From NCBI RefSeq assembly GCF_932526225.1, contig NC_064038.1:6060741-6124740 (forward strand): a stretch of 64,000 nucleotides of DNA, given 5' to 3'. The stretch comes from Nematostella vectensis (taxonomy: Eukaryota; Cnidaria; Anthozoa; Actiniaria; Edwardsiidae). Every line of letters starts with the position of its first letter. Position 1 is the stretch's first letter. A program made the translations under genes and the position numbers. Shown piece by piece: positions 37,251 through 50,000 of the stretch. Under the pieces are notes generated by a model, which was not told the origin of the DNA, ran no database searches, and worked only from the letters and a program-made list of their open reading frames with translations.

Positions 37251-37525
37251 TCCACGCGACAAGCACTTCAGTTCATTGCGCAGTCATCCCTTATACAGCT
37301 TTAGAAAGGTCTTTTATAAGTAGCGATGTTTGTTAATCGATTCATCGCACGTTGAACAACAAGTTAAACACGTCGTTACATCTAGATTTAAGATCAGTGA
37401 AAAACAAACGAGTTTATCAATTGAAAAAGCCATCTATTGAAATCTTTTACTGGCACAGAAGGTTCATCAAAAGGTTTCATCTTAGTGATATCGTAAGCGA
37501 GTAGAATTGACTTTATTGAGTTATT

Positions 37526-37610
37526 CAAGATGGCGGCTGAGACCCGGCGCAATGCATCACGGGTATGCTGTACTAACCGTTGGCTTTCTCTGCAGACGCG
37601 TGAGACGTGA
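37526..37610 (+). promoter_or_regulatory. YY1-like motif and upstream ORF of thrombospondin
   Basis: CAAGATGGCGGC at 37526-37537 matches the YY1 consensus that often sits at or just after animal transcription starts. Its ATG opens a 26-codon frame ending at TGA 37608-37610, five bases before the thrombospondin ATG, so it could dampen translation. Alternatively a strong acceptor (ggctttctctgcag, ending 37595) could remove it if an upstream non-coding exon exists. Confidence 0.45.
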
Positions 37611-37615
37611 CCATC

Positions 37616-37694
37616 ATGAGGCTTGCTATGGGCTGCCTGTGGCAGGTAGCGGCACTATTGCTGAGCGTTCTGCAAGTCAACGGAAGAATAGAAA
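37616..37694 (+). CDS. thrombospondin exon 1, signal peptide
   Basis: ATG opens [20 protein letters not shown] then VNGRIE: a short basic N-terminus, a hydrophobic core and a likely signal cleavage after VNG. The exon ends in phase 1 at gtgagt. The first in-frame ATG is chosen; the downstream Met5 is a less likely alternative. Confidence 0.85.
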
Positions 37695-40600
37695 GTGAGT
37701 ACTTTAATTACTGGGTATTTTTTAACATACTTTTCTAATACTCTGATAAATGTATGCATGGCGCAGGCCATGGCATTGTTCACTTTCATTGTTTTACCCC
37801 GTTCTCCAATACGCTCAAGTATTCTCAATCGTTTCAGACAATGCCTTGCGTAAATCTGTGAGAGTATTGGACAACCCCCATTTGTTGTTTATAGGGGTAT
37901 TTTTTAAACATATTTTTTAAGATTTTTTGAATGAGGTAAAGGTCTGTTACTCGATTTATCTTCGATATTTCATCAATCATCAATTTCATTCACAATCAAG
38001 TAAGGCGTGACGCTAATCGTCTCCGTCGAGGAGTAGCAGTATATACAATATAACACATGATCGCAGAATCTAATAACTAAACAAATATTAATCCATTGAC
38101 TCAGAAGCTCATTGTCATCCTACAAGTTGGCATACATGCTTCCTAAATTCTGGCGCTCTACGAAATCTACGAAAAACGTCATTTTCATTTAACATCATGT
38201 CTCTTGTCCACTCACAGGTGTAGACTTGCTCAAAGCTTTCAGCGTTAACGACAACCTCAAAGGTGTTTTAAGCACTAAAGGAGTACCGGGAGAGAATGGA
38301 CGAGCATTCGAGATAACAAGGAGTGTGGCCCTGCTTAATAAGAACTCTGAATTCGTTGACAAGCTCTCTGTGAGTGCCGCCGAGCTTGGCCGGTTTACAC
38401 TGACAGCGAATATTCAATTGGGCAAGTCAACATACGGGACTTTGTTCTCAATACAACCAAAAGGAGAAGGTAAGGAATGTGCTAGGCAGGTATATCAGTG
38501 TTGGAGTAAAGCTTATGAAGAATAAGCGATTTATGGGGTTACATTAGGGTAGATTTGGGTGAGGGTCACTATAAGGAACCCACATATCGGAATTTGCATA
38601 TCAAGAAATGGCTAGCGGGCCCCGGCCCCCCCTTTTTTTTCAGACATTTGGCTTAAAAATAACAAGAAATATAAGGAATTAAAACGGAAAAACAATACGT
38701 CCGGCCCCTTTTTTTAACTTCTGGATTCGCCCCTGAAGACCATATATTTGTGTAATTGTCGAGGTATTATTACTAGCGTTTTTTTTCACCATACATGAAT
38801 TACCTTATCACATCAGTCATATTGTAAGACTTAGATTAATCCCAACTTCATACGGCTTTTATCCTAACAGTCAACTGTGTCCAATGTGTGGCTATCTTTT
38901 TTAGTAGTTTAAATGAAATGCGAGAAAAGTCGGTAATTCTGTACTTTGGAGGGTGATTAGATTTAAAATGTAGAGATGGATGACCGGAGCATTTAGGATG
39001 CCATTTTCAATTCAAATTAAGTAAATGATTTGCAGCTCTGGACCTCGCATTGCAAATAACACTATTCGTTTCATCTTCAACAGGTCGGGTTATATTCGCG
39101 CTAGTGTTTAGCTGCTATAGCTCATGTCGACTTGGCTTGTACTACCCCGAAGGCGAAGACACTAAACGAACGTTCTTCCATCGAATCATCGATATATCGG
39201 ACGGTTCCTGGCACAAGATGGCCCTCCATATCGATACCAACAACAAGGGTGAGCACTTGGTAGAGCTTTATATGGACTGCAAGTTCACGGGGAGAAAGAA
39301 GATACCGGTTGGCTTGAAGGAGTTGCTTCCCAAGAGTAAGGGAAACAAGGAGTATCAGTTCCACTTGGCACAGAGGAGTTTTTACAACATGGTGTACGTT
39401 CCTTGGAGGGTAAGTTTGTGCAGGGTGGCCAGTACCAGAAGAACTCTGACAATTAGGACATCGCTAGCTGGAAAACTGTCTTAATTAAGGGATGCTCTAA
39501 TTGAGAGGTTAACAATCTGAGAATTTCTTTCATTGGGACTAAGAGGGAAACGTGAAATATTGGAAGAGGGACGAAACGCCAATAGTACGTTAGTCGCCCA
39601 GTTGACCAAGAAGGAAGGGAAGGGTTATAAAAGCTTTTTGACACGTCTTCATACCTTCACGATATAACGATAACAATGCAATGGTCACTTTGCAGACAGG
39701 CAGACCAGCTTTAGAGAACTCAATAAACATGAACTCCATTAGAATGACTCTTTCGTTTGATTTATTTTCAGGGAAGCTTACAAAATGTGTTTCTGATATT
39801 CGGTAGTCGGCTGAGACGCTTTGCAGACCCCGACACATGTTTTCAGAAATCTGTGTCAGAGATTTTATCACAAGTCTCAACTAAACAACCATCAACTGAA
39901 AGGCCAAAACCAAGGACAGAAAAGCCAAGGCCAATAACCCAACCACCGACAACACAACGTCCGAGGCCTAAAACTCGGCGACCAGAACCGAGGACAGAGC
40001 TGCCACAGCCGAGGACATATCGACCAGAGACGAGAACATATCGACCAGATCCAAGGACATATCGACCAGATCCGAAAACGTATCAACCATGGCCACAAAG
40101 AACAGAGTCTCCGGAAGACAAATATCTTAAAACATCTTCGCATGGTGGCGGAGATTCACCGTCGACATTTGAATCTTTCAATCCAGGTGAGCCACAATCT
40201 CAAAATGTGACTTCTATATCATCCAAACACTACTTCAACATTCTGCGTATGTCTGCATGCTTAGTGCCTGATACTTCTTAGTGGTCCAGGTGCAAAGGTT
40301 TGATCAGTGTTTTATTTGTGTTTGTATTGTATTCAGAAGGCAAGGAGCTCTCGGCAACACTTGTACCGGTGCTAAAGACCTTAGCCATGCCTGAACTGAA
40401 GACAGAAGACGATAAGTTGGACTACCTCATTCAGCTCATCCGGGACATGCGACGAGAGCAGCAGGAGAGAGAGTCGATGCTCTGGAAGAAGATTGAGATA
40501 CTGAAGATTGATATGAATAGCCAGGTAAATGAGATGTGAGAACAAGGGATAGGGTATATGAATAGCCAGGTAAATAAGATGTGAGAACAAGGGATAGGGT

Positions 40601-43600
40601 ATATGAATAGCCAGGTAAATGAGATGTGAGAACAAGGGATAGGGTATATGAATAGCTAGGTAAATGAGATGTGAGAACAAGGGGTGGGTATTGAATAGCC
40701 AGGTAAATAAGATATGATTACAAGGGATAGGGTATATGAATAGCTAGGTAAATGAGATATGAGAACAATGGATCGGGTATTGAATAGCAGGTAAATGAGA
40801 TATGAGAACAATGGATCGTGTATTAAATAGCAGGTAAATGAGATATGAGAACAAGGGATGGAGTATTGAATAACCAGGTAAACGAGATATGAGTACAAGG
40901 GATCAGTAGGTAAATGAGATATGAGTACAAGTTATGGGGTATTGAATAGCTGGTTAAATGAGATATAAGAACGAGGACGGCACTTTGGGTATTTCAGTGA
41001 AAAAACATGTTCTTGTTAATTTCTATTGCAATAAATTCTATAACGTCCGCACGTTCAAGGAAAATCAAGCCAATTCACCCTCTGGATAAACCCATTTCTT
41101 GTCAATATGTCCATTAGTCTAATATTTATTTTTCTCTTTCCCAGTCCAACGCGTTCCATTACGTCCGCACGTTCCTTGAGAAAGGAGGAGCATGTCGTGC
41201 GGGCTCACTTCCCGCTAGTAAACCCATCATCGCCGTCGGGGTCAGCGGCGACCCTGTCAATGGAAACAACCCAAGTCCTGTGATAGCGAACGGTAATACA
41301 ATACAACCTCTTTGAAATGGCCACCCTAGATCTTGTGATAGCGAACGGTAATACAATACAACCTCTTTAAAATGGCCACCCTAGATGTTGTGGTAGCGAA
41401 CGGTAATACAATACAATACAACCTCTTTAATCTGGCCATCCTAGGTGTTGTGGTAGCGAACGGTGATACAATACAACCTCTTTAAAATGGCCACCCTAGG
41501 TGTTGTTGTAGCGAACGGTAATACAATATAACCTCTTTAAAATGGCCACCCTGGATCTTGTGGTAGCGAACGGTAATACAATACAACCTCTTTAAAATGG
41601 CCATCCTAGGTGTTGTGGTAGCGAACGGTAATACAATACAATACAATACAATACAATACAATACAATACAATACAATACAATACAATACAATACAATACA
41701 ACCTCTTTAATCTGGCCATCCTAGGTGTTGTGGTAGCGAACGGTTATACAAAACAACCTCTTTAATCTGGCCACCCTAGATCTTGTGGTAGCGAACGGTA
41801 ATACAATACAATACAACCTCTTTTAAATGGCCACCCTAGATCTTGTGCTAGCGAACGGTAATACAATACAACCTCTTTAATCTGGCCATCCTAGGTGTTG
41901 TGGTAGCGAATGGTAATACAATACAGCCTCTTTAATCTGGCCATCCTAGATCTTGTGGTAGCGAACGGTAATACAATACAATACAACCTCTTTAAAATGG
42001 CCACCCTAGATCTTGTGGTAGCGAACGGTAATACAATACAACATCTTTAATCTGGCCATCCTAGGTCTTGTGGTAGCGAACGGTAATACAATACAACCTC
42101 TTTAATCTGGCCATCCTAGATCTAGTGGTAGCGAACGGTAATACAATACAACCTCTTTAATCTGGCCATCCTAGGTGTTGTGGTAGCGAACGGTAATACA
42201 ATACAATACAACCTCTTTTATCTGGCCATCCTAGGTGTTGTGGTAGCGAACGGTGATACAAAACAACCTCTTTAATCTGGCCACCCTAGATCTTGTGGTA
42301 GCGAACGGTAATACAATACAACCTCTTTAATCTGGCCATCCTAGATCTTGTGGTAGCGAACGGTAATACAATACAACCTCTTTAATCTGGCCATTCTAGA
42401 TCTTGTGGTAGCGAACGGTAATACAATACAACCTCTTTAATCTGGCCATCCTAGATCTTGTGGTAGCGAACGGTAATACAATACAACCTCTTTAATCTGG
42501 CCATCCTAGGTGTTGTGGTAGCGAACGGTAATACAATACAATACAACCTCTTTAAAATGGTCACCCTAGATCTTGTGGTAGCGAACGGTAATACAATACA
42601 ACCTCTTTTAAAATGGCCACCCTACATCTTGTGGTAGCGAACGGTAATACAATACAACCTCTTTAATCTGGCCACCCTAGATCTTGTGATAGCAAACGGT
42701 AATACAATACAATACAACCTCTTTAATCTGGCCATCCTAGATCTTGTGGTAGCGAACGGTAATACAATACAACCTCTTCAAAATGGCCACCCTAGATCTT
42801 GTGGTAGCGAACGGTAATACAATACAATACAACCTCATTAATCTGGCCACCTTAGATCTTGTGATAGCGAACGGTAATACAATACAACCTCTTTCAAATG
42901 GCCATCCTAGATCTTGTGATAGCGAACGGTAATACAATACAATACAACCTCTTTAATCTGGCCATCCTAGGTCTTGTGGTAGCGAACGGTAATACAATAC
43001 AACCTCTTTAAAATGGCCATCCTAGGTGTTGTGGTAGCGAACGGTAATACAATACAATACAACCTCTTTAATCTGGCCACCCTAGATCTTGTGGTAGCGA
43101 ACGGTAATACAATACAACCTCTTTAAAATGGCCATCCTAGGTGTTGTGGTAGCGAACGGTAATACAATACAATACAACCTCTTTAATCTGGCCATCCTAG
43201 GTGTAGTGATAGCGAACGGTAATACAAAACAACCTCTTTAATCTGGCCATCCTAGATCTTGTGGTAGCGAACGGTAATACAATACAACCTCTTTAATCTG
43301 GCCATCCTAGATCTTGTGGAAGCGAACGGTAATACAATACAATACAACCTCTTTAAAATGGCCACCCTAGATCTTGTGGTAGCGAACGGTAATACAATAC
43401 AACCTCTTTAATCTGGCCATCCTAGGTCTAGTGGTAGCGAACGGTAATACAATACAACCTCTTTAATCTGGCCATCCTAGATCTTGTGGTAGCGAACGGT
43501 AATACAATACAACCTCTTTAATCTGGCCATCCTAGGTGTTGTGGTAGCGAACGGTAATACAATACAATACAACCTCTTTTATCTGGCCATCCTAGGTGTT

Positions 43601-46600
43601 GTGGTAGCGAACGGTGATACAAAACAACCTCTTTAATCTGGCCACCCTAGATCTTGTGGTAGCGAACGGTAATACAATACAATACAACCTCTTTAAAATG
43701 GCCACCCTAGATCTTGTGGTAGCGAACGGTAATACAATACAACCTCTTTAATCTGGCCATCCTAGGTCTAGTGGTAGCGAACGGTAATACAATACAACCT
43801 CTTTAATCTGGCCATCCTAGATCTTGTGGTAGCTCACGGTAATACAATACAACCTCTTTAATCTGGCCATCCTAGGTGTTGTGGTAGCGAACGGTAATAC
43901 AATACAATACAACCTCTTTTATCTGGCCATCCTAGGTGTTGTGGTAGCGAACGGTGATACAAAACAACCTCTTTAATCTGGCCATCCTAGATCTTGTGGT
44001 AGCGAACGGTGATACAATACAACCTCTTTAATCTGGCCACCCTAGATCTTGTGGTAGCGAACGGTAATACAATACAACCTCTTTAATCTGGCCATCCTAG
44101 ATCTTGTGGTAGCGAACGGTAATACAATACAACCTCTTTAATCTGGCCATCCTAGGTGTTGTGGTAGCGAACGGTAATACAATACAATACAACCTCTTTA
44201 AAATGGCCACCCTAGATCTTGTGGTAGCGAACGGTAATACAATACAACCTCTTTAAAATGGCCACCCTAGATCTTGTGGTAGCGAACGGTAATACAATAC
44301 AACCTCTTTAATCTGGCCACCCTAGATCTTGTGATAGCAAACGGTAATACAATACAATACAACCTCTTTAATCTGGCCATCCTAGATCTTGTGGTAGCGA
44401 ACGGTAATACAATACAACCTCTTCAAAATGGCCACCCTAGATCTTGTGGTAGCGAACGGTAATACAATACAATACAACCTCTTTAATCTGGCCACCTTAG
44501 ATCTTGTGATAGCGAACGGTAATACAATACAACCTCTTTCAAATGGCCATCCTGGATCTTGTGATAGCGAACGGTAATACAATACAATACAACCTCTTTA
44601 ATCTGGCCATCCTAGGTCTTGTGGTAGCGAACGGTAATACAATACAACCTCTTTAATCTGGCCATCCTAGGTGTTGTGGTAGCGAACGGTAATACAATAC
44701 AACCTCTTTAATCTGGCCACCCTAGGTGTTGTGATAGCGAACGGTCATACAATACAACCTCTTTAATCTGGCCATCCTAGATCTTGTGGTAGCGAACGGT
44801 AATACAATACAGCCTCTTTAAAATGGCCACCCTAGATGTTGTGGTAGCGAACGGTAATACAATACAACCTCTTTAAAATGGCCATCCTAGATCTTGTGGT
44901 AGCGAACGGTAATACAATACAACCTCTTTAAAATGGCCATCCTAGATCTTGTGGTAGCGAACGGTAATACAATACAGCCTCTTTAAAATGGCCACCCTAG
45001 ATGTTGTGGTAGCGAACGGTAATACAATACAACCTCTTTAAAATGGCTACCCTAGATCTTGTTGTAGCGAACGGTAATACAGTACAACCTCCTTAAAACG
45101 GACATCCTCATGCCCTGTGGAAGCCCACTACACACATGGTTTTGTGGTGTGTCCCCAATACAGGCTAAAATTTCCATTAAAGAGGTGCTGAGCTAGAATT
45201 TGGAGATGAAGCAAAGGCTGCTGTCCATTTATTGAATAACTAATCCATCTATATATGTATTTCTTACTAATTCTAAGAAAACAGGAACGGGAATATGCCT
45301 GGTTATTTCAGAGTGAATAATGTTTCTTTGGTAACTGTCAATACATTAGAGGATAGGCCAGAGGACAAAAGTCGAGGCTGAAAATACTTTTATGGGAGTG
45401 CACCTGATATCATGCCCTCTCATGAGATTTGATATTTCTATTGACTAGATTTTATCGACTTCTTTATATGTCTTTATCTTCCACCCTACTACGTGTCAAG
45501 TACATAGTTTTGATATCTTTGTTTTTGACTCGGTAGGCGGAGGCAGCCCTCAGAAATGCGCCCAAAAGCCGTGCTTCCCTTACGTGAAATGCACTGAGAC
45601 GCCCGGTCAGGGCCTCGGGTTTCGATGTGGGCCTTGCCCTCCCGGATTCTCTGGAAATGGTATTCGGTGTACTGATGTGAACGAGGTAGGTGAGATTCGC
45701 TGTTGGTTTATCTAATCAGCTGCTGCAGCTTCGGGAGTCTCAGTCGTCAAGGGTGTTGACGGTACTCCTTTCTTTCAGTGTGATCTCTTCCCATGTTCTT
45801 CTCTCACCACTTGTACAAACCTCAAGCCCGGCTATAGATGCTCCGAGTGTCCTAGAGGTTTCCATGGCAACGCAACTCTTGGACTTGGGACGGAGTTTGC
45901 CAAGAAACACAAACAGGTAACCCGCGCATCCATCAAAATTAGCACCGTGAGACCAACCTCAGTGACAATTCCTACTAACAATTCGCACAGAGGCGCACTC
46001 GATTTGAAACCTCGCTTTATTGTGCCTTGCGCACCACTATAACTGGAGAACGTTACAATACACAATCATACATACTTTACTGTATTTATTACAGGTCTGC
46101 AAGGATATTGACGAATGCAGCGATGGTAAAAACGGCGGTTGCTCAATCTACTCAGAATGTATTAACACTCCGGGCAGTTTCCGTTGCGGGCCGTGCAGGC
46201 CTGGCTACCAAGGTGACCCATATAGAGAATGCACGCCTATTCTTTTCTGCTCTGGGGGACCAAAGTCTAATCCCTGTGGCAAGAAAGCAACTTGTATTCC
46301 GAGAAACAAAGGAAAAAGCTACGATTGCGAGGTAGGTGGCACTTCCAAATTTTTTTTTTGTCTTTCAAGACCTTTATACTTTTTTAAAACACCCTATTGC
46401 GGGCTTTTATTAACACCTCTCAATTCTTCTATACCGTTACTGACGCTTACCAACTGGCTCCTGCATTTGGACCTAAATTATTTTCGTCTCGTAAATCTGG
46501 CTAACCAGCATGTTATCAATAACAAACAGACATATTTCATCCTCAGTGTTCGTTCAGTGTCCGCCAGATAAAAAGGTAATAACATACGAATACTTCTCTT

Positions 46601-46925
46601 ATTCATGTTAACGGTCTGGCATCACAGTGAGCCAGATCAGATACAAGCCAGTAATTCATACTATGGCTGCTGTTCTTACTATTCTTTCCTTTTGATTCTC
46701 GTTCACTTTAGCATTGACGTCTTGCGTGCAGTATATAGATCCTAACCTATCTACTGGGGTTTGTTTCAGTGCGATCCGGGATACGCTGGTGATGGCAAGG
46801 TGTGCGGTATTGATAGCGACATGGACGGGTTTCCGGACAACCAGCTCTCGTGTAAAGGACCAAATTGCCAGCGTGTAAGTGAATATGATCATACACATTG
46901 TCGTCATCATCATCATCATCATCAG

Positions 46926-46972
<47 letters not shown>

Positions 46973-47033
46973 ACGTCATCATCAACATCATCATCATCAT
47001 CATCATCAACATCATCATCAACATCATCATCAA

Positions 47034-47067
<34 letters not shown>

Positions 47068-50000
47068 GCAACATTGTCGTTGTCATCATGATTATGATCA
47101 CCAAGTGATCAACAACCATCCGTAGGCGTCATGACCACTATAAACAGTATTATTTGAATCCTTCCCAATCCCCAAGTAAATAAAAATTAGAAGCAACAAC
47201 AGAATTCTTAGCTCAATTCTAGTGTACCGCTGTTCAAAACTAATAGCCCATAGGCTAGAGGTATATCTTCGAAATCATTTCGCACTTTGCTTTTGTATCC
47301 CATAGGATAACTGCAGATACCGCCCTAACACAGGACAAGAGGACAATGATGGTGATGGGATTGGAGACGCCTGTGAATATGACGCCGATGGGGACGGTCT
47401 TCCAAACGATGTGGTAAATAAACAGTGAGGTGGACAGGGGACGGGAAATTAGAGGGAGGAGTGTTTGGATGGCGACGATTAGGAGTTCATAGGATGGGGA
47501 GGGGACGGCCTATTGAACGATTCGATAAATACTAAGTAACGGGTGCATAGATGGGTTATGAGGAGTGGATGGCGTACTGAACGATGCGGTAAATAATAAG
47601 TAACGTGTGCATAGGTGGGTCATGGGGAGGGGACGGTGCACTGAACAATGTGATAAATACTAAGTAACGTGTGCATAGGTGGGTCATGGGGAGGGGACGG
47701 TGCACTGAACAATGTGATAAATACTAAGTAACGTGTGCATAGGTGGGTTATGGGGAGGGGACGGCGTGCTGAACGATGTGATAAATACTAAGTAACGTGT
47801 GCATAGGTGGGTTATGGGGAGGGGACGGTGCACTGAACGATGTGATAAATACTAAGTAACGTGTGCATAGGTGGGTTATGGGGAGGGGATGGCGTACTGA
47901 ACGATGTGATAAATACTAAGTAACGTGTGCATAGGTGGGTTATGGGGAGGGGATGGCGTACTCAACGATGTGATAAATACTAAGTAACGTGTGCATAGGT
48001 GGGTTATGGGGAGGGGACGGTGCACTGAACGATGTGATTAATACTAAGGAACGAGTACATAGCTATGAGGTGGGGACGATCTGTCAAACGGTGTGATAAA
48101 TACGACGGGTGCATAGGCGAGCTATGAGATTGACAGTATACAAAACGATGTGGTAAATTGTCAGATGGACACAGAGGAGGGGGTATAAGGGGGAGAGGGG
48201 GGGACGAACGTCTACCGAGGGTACATAGACGCCAGGCTGGAGGGATGAGTGTAATAATTAGGTCTGATTGAGGGAGGAAGATAGGTTTGAAGGGGGAATG
48301 TGGAAGGACGGATTGATAGCTGAATGAATAAAAGGTTGATGGGGTAGGTGAAGCGGGCAAAAGGTTATAAGGGAACAAAGTTGAGTAGCTAGGGTTAGAG
48401 TTCTAAATGGAAAGTAAATAAAAAAGTGGAAAGTGGATAAAAACGCCAAAGGATCGAAACAATAACCACGAAAACGGAGAAGATTTAAAACCTTAGCACA
48501 AACGACTGTCGACTGTTACCGAATTGTCCTGGTATATGCCCATATTTTCTCAGCAAGTGCAGAAAGCACGAGTAGTGCATGAATCCGCTTATCTCACAAG
48601 TGCTTCATTCATGAACGCTCCGCTACTGTTCTAAGCATGTTGGGTTTTAACTGTTGTCTGACCAACTAACCGTTGAAGAAGGCCTCCCAGTGCTTATTCG
48701 TACGACCTCTAAATCCCTGAATTGCAGAACTTACAGCCCATAGACACGAGACTCAGCACGTCTGGTACCAGCCGCCGGTTGAATGACAGGGTAAGAATAC
48801 AAAGCGATATTTGGTCTCTTCTATGACAACTTAAGTTGTTAAAATTGCTGTACAAGGTGACGTATTTTTAGCGAATTTTCTTCAAAGAAATTTGGCAATG
48901 CCCAAGCACTGGGGGTACTGTTAGCTGTATGTGCATCATATATTAATCATACTTACTGATGCAGTGTAACTAACCTTAAAAAACGCGTACGCATGCATGT
49001 GCACTGCTGCATCAAATACGTTTGCATGCAATAGTCACAAAGAATGATCTTGGTTTGGTTTTTGAGAGATGAATAGGACACGAGGACAGTCGTATGGCAA
49101 CAGTGGGCAGTATAGTCTTATAGGGTAATGCCTGGTCGAAATGGTTTTTATATATAAAGTCATACTCAGTTAAATATCATGATTGTTTAAATAAATTCGA
49201 ACTTTAGGAGAATAAAATTAAATATAATAATAATGGAAAGCTGAATTATGAGAACGCATGGTCTAGTAGAAGCCATGGAAGGTGGTACTTCAGGCAACCG
49301 CCATGCGACTTGTTAAAACACGGAGCAAAACTAAGATCCGTTGGCTTATGTGGAGGAGGGAAAACCGGAGAAACCAGAGAAAACCCTCGGAGTAAATGCA
49401 AAAACCAATAACTCAACTCTCGTCGGAACCGGGAATCAAACCCGGAACCCAGTGGCGAGACGCGCATGCACTTGCAACTGCCTCACCAATCTAGATCAAC
49501 TGGAATTCTTGAAAACGGCGTGAATGACAGAAATGTCATTGAACATGTCTACAGCTGCACCATATGATGCATAACACCATTCACCTTAAAGTATCGTTTA
49601 GTCTCCTTGAAACATTTGTCAATGCGTACCATTTCACTCAACGAGCCACAGCTGATGGAAGCAACATCGGCTCGTTTGCTGGTCCCTACTGATCACTCTA
49701 ACCTTCTCCAGGACAACTGTCCACGTGTACCAAACCCGGATCAAGCCAACTCCGACTCGGACCAGATCGGGGACGCGTGCGACAATTGCCCAACCATCAG
49801 TAACCCCGATCAGAAGGATACAGATGGAGACGGGATGGGCGACCTGTGTGACGTCGACATCGACGGCGATGGTAAGAGAGGGTTCAAGGGTGTGGCAAGG
49901 GAGGGTTAGGGTAGGGTAGGAGTGGTTGTTCGCTAGAATATCAGCAACCCCGATTAGAATACGGATGGAGAAGGGATGGACGGCCTGTGTGACGTCGACA

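Larger units (their letters stand above)
30261..37500. other. gene-free stretch upstream of thrombospondin
   Basis: No supported gene. It contains a diverged 0.6-0.8-kb duplication (30.7-32.2 kb), a 165-bp insertion with target duplications, a GGCT microsatellite at 33365-33392, a transposon-end-like motif at 34197, and direct duplications at 36.8-37.25 kb. A short frame ending at 35105 before gtaaga is exon-like but unsupported. Confidence 0.55.

Noticed and set aside
40381-40898. Minus-strand frames with [15 protein letters not shown] repeats
   Set aside because: They result from the 45-bp array, whose period is divisible by three.
41274-45107. Regular repeat spacing resembling a CRISPR array
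   Set aside because: The units are head-to-tail with related, not unique, intervening sequence, lie within a eukaryotic intron, and have no cas genes nearby.
46542-46577. Possible extra thrombospondin exon (acceptor cctcag, donor gtaata)
   Set aside because: Exons 9 and 10 join in phase 0 and complete the EGF cysteine pattern directly. Adding this block would break the spacing and has no family match.
46656-47125. Poly-His, poly-Ser, poly-Ile and poly-Met frames
   Set aside because: All are readings of the CAT/ATC microsatellite in intron 10.
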